Assembly: GCF_024586455.1 (NCBI RefSeq)
Contig: NC_065920.1
Coordinates: 47,699,824-47,763,823, forward strand
Origin: Bactrocera neohumeralis
Taxonomy: Eukaryota > Arthropoda > Insecta > Diptera > Tephritidae
DNA: 64,000 nt
Direction: 5' to 3'
Positions 56,160-64,000 of the stretch are shown in pieces. The position numbers and the translations under genes are program-made. Position 1 is the stretch's first letter, and the number at the start of each line of letters is the position of its first letter. The notes beneath the pieces were generated by a model that saw only the letters and a program-made list of their open reading frames with translations, was not told where the DNA came from and searched no databases.

Positions 56160-58039
56160 CATATAATATCCACATATGTACATTCTTTAAATTCATACTG
56201 TAATGAAGAAATATAAAATTTAAGCGGTTTTCAGTTATTTTTATGGTTATTTGTTGTAATGTCATTACTTGGTGGTTCTCAGGCATACTGCAGTTTCAGT
56301 GATACTTACGTCCTCCACATATGTGCTTTAAGGTTTCATTTTTAACTTTTTTCTTTACGGACATATGAACATGTTTTTTTATTTGAGAAAAAAATCCCTG
56401 AATATTTGTGCCTTTAATTTTAACTTTAGCTATTTCCTCTTCGATTTTACACGATTATCACATATTTTTGCAAAAACTGAGTAAACGGTTTTTTCGAAAA
56501 ACTTCCAAAGTAAAAAAAAGAAAAAATTCTCATTGAATCCATCCGTTGTTTAGAATCGTAATACAGTTCAAGAAAGCAAAAAATAACTATTACAGTATAT
56601 TTACATATATGTATGTACATATATAAAGAAATTGTTAACAAAGCTCGTTATAATGTTTCATGTTTTTCATTTTCTCTTCAACCAACTCAGTATTTTATTG
56701 CTTCTGGCTATGGAAGTATATATCAGATGAGTCACAAAACTATGCCATTGGAAAATCACGGCAACCACCGCAAAAAGAGTTAAGCCATACAGACTTCAAT
56801 TGAAAATTCCTTCTCTATTTCCTCTATTCGATCGCATTTTTACCAAGCATATTGGGATTTTTTTCGTTTTCGGTTTATCATATTTTGTCGATAGCATACA
56901 TTCACATGTAGCTATGGAGGTGTTTGTATGCCATGTTTGTAGGATTTACATGCCAAAATCATTCTCAGTTACATCTGTATAGTATATGTATATGTATGTT
57001 TGAGTTTGAATAGGCTATGCGTTATTAGATTATACTTCCACTTCAACCCTGACCATTCAAATCATACCTCGCTCACCAAAAGCTTTTATGATCCATCAAA
57101 CCCGAAGAAAGGGGAGTAAACAAAGCGGTATAGTAAGGTGTATAGAATAACAGAACACCCAAAAAGAAGAAACTCAGAGGAATAGCTGTCACTGAAAAAT
57201 TCAAATTCATATGTGAGATAGCAATAGTGTCGTAAATCCTTTATAGTGAGATTGAAAACATAAATTTTCCCCTGGGCACATTAATACACCCGGCAGGGAT
57301 CACAAGGTTGAAGCTACCAACGTTCTTATTGAATTGGATAATATCGGAGCAATAAAGCAATTGCTCCTGAAATATATTAGGGGGCTTAAAACATGTTTAC
57401 CTTCGTAACTCTGACATATGAAAACTACAAGTTTTTATTCACAAATGAGGCTGAGAATCCCACCGGGCCACGAGTGATCCATGGTACCCAACGTAGGTAG
57501 GAAACTTTACAAGTGTAACTCGTATTTCGAAAGAATGGTCATCTAAACAGATTTAGTTTCCGCCAAAAAGAGTATTATTAAAATGAATTTGAATACGTTA
57601 ACAATATTTTCCTTTATTTATAAATTCATTTTATATTCGAATAAATCAACATTGTCATCTAGGGTTTCTTTGATACTCTATTAAGAGATTTGCATAAAAC
57701 CTTTAGAGTGGATTTGGGGTTCGTTAAACTTTCATACATTTATTTTAGTCTAACAATTTACTTCAAACTTTGAACTGAAAGTTCGACTGAATTGGAATTG
57801 ACATATCAATTGGAATGTCTGAAATGGAAAAGAAGAGCTGTATTAATTTCATTTTAATCGACTGCAACGAAAGCTTAGGCTTAGCAAAAATCAGCCGGTT
57901 TTGCACTATACATATTAATATGATACAATATAAAAAGTTGATTGATTGATGTGATGTAACGATCTGACACTTTCATAAAAAAGCTCGAAGACTGTCACCT
58001 CTTATCAAAAAAATTGATAACATAAAGAAATATAATACT
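56160..58039. other. stretch without recognisable gene
   Basis: About 1.9 kb of AT-rich DNA with short frames only and no repeat-family match. Confidence 0.5.
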
Positions 58040-59146
58040 AACAAGTAAGGAAGGGCTAAGTTCGGGTGTCACCGAACATTTTATACTCTCGCATGATAAA
58101 GTGATAATCGAGATTTCATTATACGTCATTTATATATTTTCCAAATACCGTATTTTTGTAAAGTTTTATTCCGCTATCATCATTGGTTCCTAATGTATAT
58201 ATTATGTATACAGAGAAGGCATCAGATGGAATTCGAAATAGCGTTATATTGGAAGAAGCCGTGGTTGTGAACCGATTTCACCCATATTTCGTACGTGTCA
58301 TCAGGGTGTTAAGAAAATATTATATACCGAATTTCATTGAAATCGGTCTAGTAGTTCCTGAGATATGGTTTTTGGTCCATAAGTGGGCGAGGCCACGCCC
58401 ATTTTCAATTTTTAAAAAAGGACTGGGTGCAGCTTTCTTCTGCCATTTTTTCCGTAAAATTTAGTGTTTCTGACGTTTTTTGTTAGTCGGTTAACGGACT
58501 TTTAGTGATTTTCAACATAACCTTTGTATGGGAGGTGGGCGTGGTTATTATCCGATTTCTTCCATTTTTGAACTGTATATGGAAATACCTGAAGGAAGCG
58601 ACTCTACAGAATTTGGTTGACATATGTAGCTATAGTAGTTTCCGAGATATATACAAAAAACTTAGTAGGGGGCGGGGCCACGCCCACTTTTCCAAAAAAT
58701 TACGTCCAAATATGCCCCTCCCTAATGCGATCCTATGTGCCAAATTCCACTTTAATATCTCTATTTATGGCTTAGTTATGACACTTTATAGGTTTTCGGT
58801 TTCCGCCATTTTGTGGGCGTGGCGGTGGGCCGATTTTGCCCATCTTCGAACTTAACCTTCTTATAGAGCCAAGAAATACGTGTACCAAGTTTCATCATGA
58901 TATCTCAATTTTTACTCAAGTTACAGCTTGCACGGACGGACGGACAGACGGACAGACGGACGGACAGACGGACGGACAGACGGACGGACAGACAGACATC
59001 CGGATTTCGACTCTACTCGTCACCCTGATCACTTTGGTATATATAACCCTATATCTGACTCTTTTAGTTTTAGGACTTACAAACAACCGTTATGTGAACA
59101 AAACTATAATACTCTCCTTAGCAACATTGTTGCGAGAGTATAAAAA
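58040..59146 (+). repeat. family-alpha dispersed repeat, copy 3 (complete reference copy)
   Basis: 1107 bp. The 5' end is AACAAGTAAGGAAGGGCTAA, then the hairpin GTTCGGGTGTCACCGAAC and TTTTATACTCTCGCA. The 3' end is ACTCTCCTTAGCAAC / ATTGTTGCGAGAGTATAAAA, which both folds on itself and complements the 5' TTTTATACTCTCGCA. The body has GGGCGAGGCCACGCCC, GTGGGCGTGGTTATTATCC, GGGGCGGGGCCACGCCC and TGTGGGCGTGGCGGTGGG. The frames at 58505-58855 and 58836-59222 are not kept intact in the other copies, so I see no gene. Element class not known to me. Confidence 0.88.
58932..58997. repeat. GGAC/AGAC tandem array
   Basis: About 16 tetranucleotide units mixing GGAC and AGAC, the longest of the arrays carried by the family-alpha repeats in this window. 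Confidence 0.9.
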
Positions 59147-59224
59147 TAGAAAAGAACGTATGCGTTTGAGAATATTTAGATACCAAGTTTCACACATTGA
59201 AAAAAATATATGCAATAATTAAAT

Positions 59225-59550
59225 AATGGTTGGGTAGGTTAGGTAAAAATGGCTGATCGATGATCCCACCTAGACTAACAAATTAGTCCTTTGTGATGCC
59301 ATTAAATTAAAACTCCTGCATTCGGACTTACAGATTGCCGAAGCGCTTTGTAGCCAATATAAAGTTACACAGACGCTTAACTTCAACACCCGCCAGTACG
59401 GTGGGGGTCCAAAGGTATGCGCCCCCAAGTGTCTGAGTCTGGACCTCCCAAAAGCGGGACAGTCAAGCGGGAAGTGCTGGCTTGTTTCTACCGCATCTTC
59501 TTCTAAACAGCATCTTCAGTCAGCATCCGGTAAGATATCTATAAGATATG
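59225..59550. other. possible LINE 3' flank, unclassified
   Basis: The text GGTTGGGTAGGTTAGG, TGATCCCACCTAGACTAAC, AGTCCTTTGTGATGCC and CTCCTGCATTCGG looks like the non-coding end of a retrotransposon that I associate with dipteran genomes, but the match is from memory. No reading frame. Confidence 0.3.
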
Positions 59551-59722
59551 GTCTTTCCAATGGAGTGGAGGTCTTCCTATTCCTTTGCTTCCACCGGTAC
59601 TGCGTCGAATACTTTCAGAGCTGGAGTGCTTTCATCCATCCGGACAACATGACCTAGCCAGCGTAGCCGCTGTCTTTTAATTCGCTGAACTATGTCAATG
59701 CCATCGTATATCTCCATCGAAC

Positions 59723-60926
59723 TTCACTTTTTTTGTTTTTTTTTTTTCATAGTAGGGGGAAGCATCGAAAGCCAGATTGCGAAAATTTAATCCGCTAGAC
59801 CTAACCTACTCCCAACTCAAGACTCTCCCATGGAACCACCGGCTAAGTATTACTTTGTGTGAGGGACAAGACATTTAAGCCTTCTCTATTGCGCAAACTA
59901 ACGGACGCCTAGTCTATTTAAAAGATCTCAGTTTGGTCATTATGAATACTGACGCTTCGCTGACAGCTTTCCATTTATCAGTCGACTGACACATGAGTGT
60001 CGTTAAATTATCGACCATAAAACTACCACCGAGTGCGGTTTTTAGCTTTTCCCTTGTATTCGAAAATCGAGGGCAATAAAATAATACATGTTCAGAGTCT
60101 TCTATATACTCTGTACACGTCGGACAGTTCGGACTAATGTCATTGTGGAATCTGAAAAGGTAGCTTCTAAAGCATCCATGTCCACTAAGTATTTGGGTCA
60201 GATGGAAATCTAGGTCCCCATGTCGTCTGTCTATCACTAGTAAATGTCCGGTATAAGTCGATGGGTCCAGCGCCCTTTGAATGAGGAATTCCACCGCTCC
60301 TGCCACATTTTAGTGCTCTTGTTTTTCTCCTCTGTACTTCCCGATACTGTTTTAGGCATTGATAACTGATATGAACGCTCGAGTTCATCTCCTTGGATGT
60401 CAGTGGGCGGCATGCTGCCTAATACTTCAGTAGCGTCGGTTGATATAGTCCGGAAAGCACTTATTACCCGAATTGCAGAAAGCCTATGCACTGTAATTAT
60501 TTGTTTAGCATACGCTTTTATATCCATTGCCTGTATCCATACTGGTGCCGCATACAAAATCAGCCTTCTGTTTTTAAAATAACTTGTTATTATGTTTATG
60601 AGGTATTCAGGGGCCCGTATTTCATCCAGGGGTTTGATTATGTCTGCCCAATTTGCCGAGTTGAACACATTCTTGACATCCAGTGCAATCAGCGCGCAGT
60701 ACTTTGTTTTGCCACCTTTCCATCTTTTGCCACTTACTGCACATCGCAGTATCGACGACTTCTCGTAGTGCGTCAATAGTGGATCTCTTTCTTATAAAGC
60801 CGTATTGTCTCTCTGATAATCCGCCGGCTTTCTGGATTGCTAACCCCAAGCGGTTTCGTATTATATTTTCGTACACTTTACCCATTGTGTCGAGCATACA
60901 CAGAGGTCGGTACGATGAATGTGATA
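59723..60926 (-). mobile_element. R1-like LINE, 5'-truncated, with poly(A) tail
   Basis: A minus-strand LINE fragment. Its tail is the T-rich run at about 59728-59749 on the plus strand, a poly(A) on the element strand. It contains part of the reverse transcriptase and the C-terminal cysteine motif, and begins in the reverse transcriptase. It lies inside RTE copy H, so it is the younger of the two. Confidence 0.78.
59914..60925 (-). pseudogene. R1-like reverse transcriptase and zinc-knuckle C-terminus, broken
   Basis: From 60925 the minus strand reads SSYRPLCMLDTMGKVYENII, GGLSERQYGFIRKRSTIDAL and REVVDTAM. A frame change leads to ALIALDVKNVFNSANWADII, then PEYLINIITSYFKNRRLILY and, after loss of the YADD region, AAPVWIQAMDIKAYAKQI with RTISTDATEVLGSMPPTDI. 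The last segment, 60306-59914, has RRHGDLDFHLTQILSGHGCF, YLFRFHNDISPNCPTC and EDSEHVLFYCPRF, the cysteine-histidine motif of R1/LOA-type elements. The deleted catalytic motif and the frame changes make it non-functional. R1 fits best; LOA or Jockey-related clades cannot be excluded without a tree. Confidence 0.78.
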
Positions 60927-61122
60927 TGCGATCATAAATCTTTCTCAGAAAACTCGTAACGCGACTAATCAGATGTTGTTATCTGTCATGCCTCTTTACC
61001 ATATAGCAGGACGCATATAATGAGTAACTCATAGTATAGAGTTTAGTTTTTGTTCGTCGTAAAGGGGGGACTTTACTTCGCAATTGCCTACTCAGTCCGA
61101 AGTAGCACCTGTTCGCAAGAGT

Positions 61123-61657
61123 TAATGAAATAAATATCAAAATTAAAGGAGCTATAGTTCAAAGTATTTTTCAGAATGATTGCCTTTATTGAATTTTCTT
61201 CTAATATGTGTGTGTGAGGTATTCGAACAAGTTCATTTAAAATTGCTTTTGGAAAAAAGGCATATTGGCTTAAAAGACACGTTAATTATCCCATAATTAT
61301 AAAATAGTTGAAGTAAAATTGGTATGAATTGAAAGCTCATCTATATGTTAATTGAAAGCCTTTAACTCATGTTTGTCCAATATGTATACGAATCAAATGC
61401 AACCAATTTTATATATACATATACTATATATAACTCACACACTGACTGATATATCATTAACACACGATATTGTCTATTAACAATTGTCAAGCCACATACC
61501 TCACATACAATCACCAATCACATGGAGTAAATTCTGCCGGATGTTCTGTACTGATATTCTGGGGACTAGGTCGAATATATACTGTTACGAGTAAAACACA
61601 TTCTGTAATTTCTACTGAGATAATATTAGCCGATTTCAAATATTAGCCGATTCCAGC
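61123..61657. other. stretch without recognisable gene
   Basis: About 0.5 kb of AT-rich DNA. No match to other families. Confidence 0.5.
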
Positions 61658-61661
61658 ATAA

Positions 61662-63358
61662 CCCTAGACAGCTAACCTTCAGTAGCCCCCTATAAACCCT
61701 ATCCATTCGTCGATTCGACAAGCATTGTAAGAGTGTCTTTACTTCATGCATTTAAACAATCTTTAATTATTTTAATTGCAAATATGTATATGTATTTCAG
61801 GAACTATTGTACAAAATAAAACATTCATTTTATATTCTATTTCAAATTTTATTTGTTGAACACATATTTAATTAAGGCACTATTGACTTCGGTGGTTTGA
61901 TTATTCCTGTTACTCCTTTTCTTGTTCTTCATTTCTTCTGGAATTTCCCTTTTATTAGAACGTAATGTTCCTACAATTGTCAGCTTATAAGGCTGCTGAA
62001 GTAATTGCTTTGCTAGTGGTATTGAGGTAAACCAATTGTCCATGGTAACTTTTCTGTTCGTGCCGTGAATACTACGAGTAAGTTCCTTTACTAAGTACTC
62101 TCCCAAAGGCATCCCTCCTGTATTGGTTCTTTTTCCGAGATATGGTATACAGTCGACCATAAACCTTGTGCCACTATCACACATCATTTCTAACTTGACC
62201 CCATACTTGGCGGGTTTATTTGGTATATACATTCTGAACTTGCACCTGCCGCGGAAAGCCAGTAGCTGCTCATCAACAGTAACATTTGTTCCGGGAACGT
62301 AGTTTTGGCGGCACTGGACAATAAGCATTTCCCATATATCTTTTATGGGGGTAAAAGGATCGTTTTTTTGTCGTTGTAAGCGAACTGCTCTATCATCAAA
62401 ACGTAGACATAGAAGAAGGAATTCGCACCTGTCTTTGCTCATACAAGATACATATCTTGTACCACAATACTCTGAATTGAACAATTCATCAAGGGTCAGA
62501 TGGTTGTCTTTCAATGCTGCAGTTAACACCATAATTCCCAACAGGGCTCTGATCTCCTCTTTGCTAGTGTTTTTTTGCGTAGATGATATTGACTCATAGT
62601 TCTGTCTTTTCATCTCAATCTCTAAGTTTGTCCATTTTAAAATCTCGTCTACTATCTGATTTGTTATAAATTGTTCAAATAACATTAGCGGGTCGACAAT
62701 ATCCTTTACTGCGCGAGTTGGCCCCCTGGCTCCACGTACTATATTTATTGCTGCAGTTCTATTCGAAGTTCGCCCTTTGCGCGTAGCCCAAACATGACGG
62801 GACCGACTGCGGATAGTGCTGCTTGAGAATGCCAAAATACTAGGATCGTTACCTGAGCTTAATTCGTTTGAAGCAGAAGGTGTTGCAAGTCCCGGAACAT
62901 CATCCATCAAAGCACCAGAAACCCCCTCATGAATGTCTTCATCGCCCGAAAGTAATGACGACTCTTCTGACTGATTATCACTTTCAACATTATCCACCAA
63001 TACAGTGTCTTCAGTTTCGCTATCGGATAACTCCTCCAATGCCCCGTCATCGTCCTCGTCCATTAATAAACGCATTATACTTTCCTCACACAGCAATCGC
63101 CTTGAAGACATGATTAAAACTGTAGAAAATAAAAAACATATATTACATTAAATCCCTAACCATTCGTCGAAACAACGAGCATTATTGTAATATCTAGAAA
63201 AATATCGTACTTACCCACCAAACACGTGTGCCTCTCAGAAAAGCTCAGCGAACACTGGGTTGACAAGAAACGTTGGGATGATCAAACCTCGCGGGCAAGA
63301 GAGGCAACGAATATTCTTTCTCGTACTCGTCGAATCGACGAAGGTTAGCTGTCTAGGG
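61662..63358 (-). mobile_element. piggyBac element with 19-bp perfect terminal repeats
   Basis: CCCTAGACAGCTAACCTTC at 61662-61680 is the exact inverted complement of 63340-63358. Each end is flanked by ATAA (61658-61661 and 63359-63362), a 4-bp direct duplication instead of the usual TTAA. A subterminal text CCATTCGTCGA occurs near both ends (61703 and 63171). CCCTAG at the tip is the known piggyBac start. Length 1697 bp against roughly 2.4 kb for full elements, in agreement with the shortened gene inside. Confidence 0.88.
61849..63111 (-). CDS. piggyBac transposase, C-terminally truncated (420 residues)
   Basis: An open frame on the minus strand, close to the IFP2 piggyBac protein. The acidic N-terminus has MRLLMDEDDDGALEELSDSE. 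The DDE_Tnp_1_7 domain follows: NIVRGARGPTRAV, DPLMLFEQFITNQIVDEILK, LGIMVLTAALKDNHL, MSKDRCEFLLLCLRFDD, NVTVDEQLLAFRGRC with catalytic Asp280, FRMYIPNKPAKYGVKLEMM, YLGKRTNTGG and KVTMDNWFTSIPLAKQLL with catalytic Asp358. It proceeds to YKLTIVGTLRSNKREIPEE and then leaves the family after residue 398. Full proteins are about 590 residues; the part with the third Asp and the cysteine-rich C-terminus is deleted. So it cannot transpose by itself, but the open frame and intact ends suggest recent loss. An AATAAA lies just after the stop on the minus strand. Confidence 0.88.
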   Translation of the reverse strand: MSSRRLLCEESIMRLLMDEDDDGALEELSDSETEDTVLVDNVESDNQSEESSLLSGDEDIHEGVSGALMDDVPGLATPSASNELSSGNDPSILAFSSSTIRSRSRHVWATRKGRTSNRTAAINIVRGARGPTRAVKDIVDPLMLFEQFITNQIVDEILKWTNLEIEMKRQNYESISSTQKNTSKEEIRALLGIMVLTAALKDNHLTLDELFNSEYCGTRYVSCMSKDRCEFLLLCLRFDDRAVRLQRQKNDPFTPIKDIWEMLIVQCRQNYVPGTNVTVDEQLLAFRGRCKFRMYIPNKPAKYGVKLEMMCDSGTRFMVDCIPYLGKRTNTGGMPLGEYLVKELTRSIHGTNRKVTMDNWFTSIPLAKQLLQQPYKLTIVGTLRSNKREIPEEMKNKKRSNRNNQTTEVNSALIKYVFNK

Positions 63359-63364
63359 ATAAAG

Positions 63365-63560
63365 AAGGCAGAAAGTTCGAAAATCTTTATATTATGTATA
63401 TGGGGCTCAGTGAAGTATTGAACCGATTTTTGATACACGGAAATATTATTGTCAGGAAAGGTTTCTATCTGAATTTCAATTGTATATCTCACATACTGAC
63501 AACTAATAACTGCTGCATGATTTGTGTACCGGAAAGTGAAATAATCAAATGGAATTAAAA
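63365..63560 (+). repeat. family-alpha-related fragment next to the piggyBac end
   Basis: AGTTCGAAAATCTTTATATT, ATATGGGGCTCAG, GTGTACCGGAAAGTGAAATA and TCAAATGGAATT match the upstream parts of alpha-related repeats at 42285-42350 and 33860-33905 (complement). The left flank of the piggyBac does not obviously continue it. Confidence 0.45.
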
Positions 63561-64000
63561 ATCATAGGAGCAGTACTCTAATATGTGCAGATGACGCCTG
63601 AGCATACTGTTACCTGTATAAATCCTTATTTTTTCTGGCGATAGCGACTAGTTTCTTGAGCCATAGCACCGAGTTGGGAATCAATAAAATCCGGTTCTGT
63701 CGTGGGAAAGGGACCCCTATAAAGCTTCGCTTGTCGAAAACTGTGCACTTATTTCCAGTGAAGATTTTTGCTGACCCTTTCATTTTTCCATAAATCCTCT
63801 CGTAAAGTAGCGATGACATGATTTCAACGGACGATATTGGCTTAATTGGCGCTTGACTATAACTTCCCTGGTAGAGCTATGCTCCTCTAGAATAATCTCT
63901 GAACAGGTGCCAATGGCATTGACTACAACTTACTCCTCGAGGACGAAGTTCTTCATTTTTACTGCCCCGTGAAACTTTGAAACATTTTTCAAAGTACATT
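63561..64000. other. window end without recognisable gene
   Basis: About 440 bp. A 69-codon minus-strand frame at 63610-63819 shows no domain I recognise; no repeat match. Confidence 0.45.

Larger units (their letters stand above)
59551..61122 (-). mobile_element. RTE-type LINE, copy H, split by an R1-like LINE
   Basis: Two RTE blocks flank the insertion: 59551-59722 (complement of the C-terminal domain: GGAGTGGAGGTCTTCC, GACCTAGCCAGCGTAGCCG, CTTTTAATTCGCTGAAC) and about 60927-61122 (CATAAATCTTTCTCAGAAA, ATAGCAGGACGCATATAATG, GTTTTTGTTCGTCG, TACTCAGTCCGAAGTAGC). Joined, they continue the family order of copies C and F. The 3' tail and 5' regions are missing. Degenerate coding text only. Confidence 0.8.

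Noticed and set aside
58932..58997. Regular short repeats as a possible CRISPR array
   Set aside because: These are uninterrupted tetranucleotides without spacers, in an insect genome.
58040..59146. Family alpha as a Helitron
   Set aside because: It has a 3' hairpin, but no CTRR terminus or 5' TC signature at consistent positions, and its ends are partly inverted copies.
58836..59222. 128-codon plus-strand frame in the family-alpha repeat, with a Thr-Asp-Gly-Arg repeat
   Set aside because: The repeat peptide comes from translating the GGAC/AGAC array; the frame is not kept in the other alpha copies.

Overview
The window is non-coding, transposon-packed DNA from an insect, most likely a higher dipteran and plausibly a tephritid fruit fly. 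The evidence is the mix of mobile elements: several mariner lineages, a DD41D (rosa-type) Tc1/mariner element, an IFP2-like piggyBac, many 5'-truncated RTE-type LINEs with GAA-rich tails, one R1-like LINE, a Copia-type LTR piece, and long AT-rich dispersed repeats carrying GGAC/AGAC tandem arrays. The species cannot be fixed from the sequence alone. I found no host gene, tRNA, rRNA or CRISPR array that I can defend. The window looks intergenic or intronic.

Layout. 0-9.9 kb: a TIR-bounded, frameshifted mariner (19-1297), a mariner relic (~3.9-4.5 kb), RTE copy A (6.75-8.8 kb) and a mariner deletion derivative (9.0-9.86 kb). 9.9-16 kb: composite dispersed repeats, RTE copy B (12.6-14.3 kb) and a fold-back relic of the DD41D element (14.6-15.15 kb). 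16-18.8 kb: a three-level nest (old mariner, containing a family-alpha repeat, containing a truncated mariner). 20-24 kb: a family-delta repeat broken by a second type of mariner deletion derivative and by a Copia-like LTR fragment. 25.2-27.4 kb: RTE copy C on the minus strand. 27.6-34.1 kb: a DD41D fragment, family-alpha, beta and gamma repeats, a decayed arthropod multicopy gene (30.06-30.96 kb) and a 261-bp MITE-like element. 34.4-47.3 kb: RTE copies D, E and F, second copies of both mariner deletion derivatives, and a long-TIR repeat. 47.87-48.92 kb: a fold-back element with arms of about 350 bp. 50.9-59.1 kb: two complete family-alpha repeats, family delta, RTE copy G and the one intact gene of the window, the DD41D transposase (54959-56044, minus). 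59.5-61.1 kb: an R1-like LINE inserted in RTE copy H. 61.66-63.36 kb: a piggyBac element with a C-terminally truncated transposase.

The genes do not form a pathway. They are independent selfish elements at different stages of decay. The DD41D copy has a full ORF, all three catalytic aspartates, matching terminal repeats and a TA duplication, so it is the only copy here that could be active by sequence. The two mariner deletion-derivative families share internal breakpoints between copies, which implies they multiplied after the deletion using transposase supplied by other copies. Family labels alpha, beta, gamma and delta are mine. Exact edges of degenerate repeats are good to about 10-30 bp.
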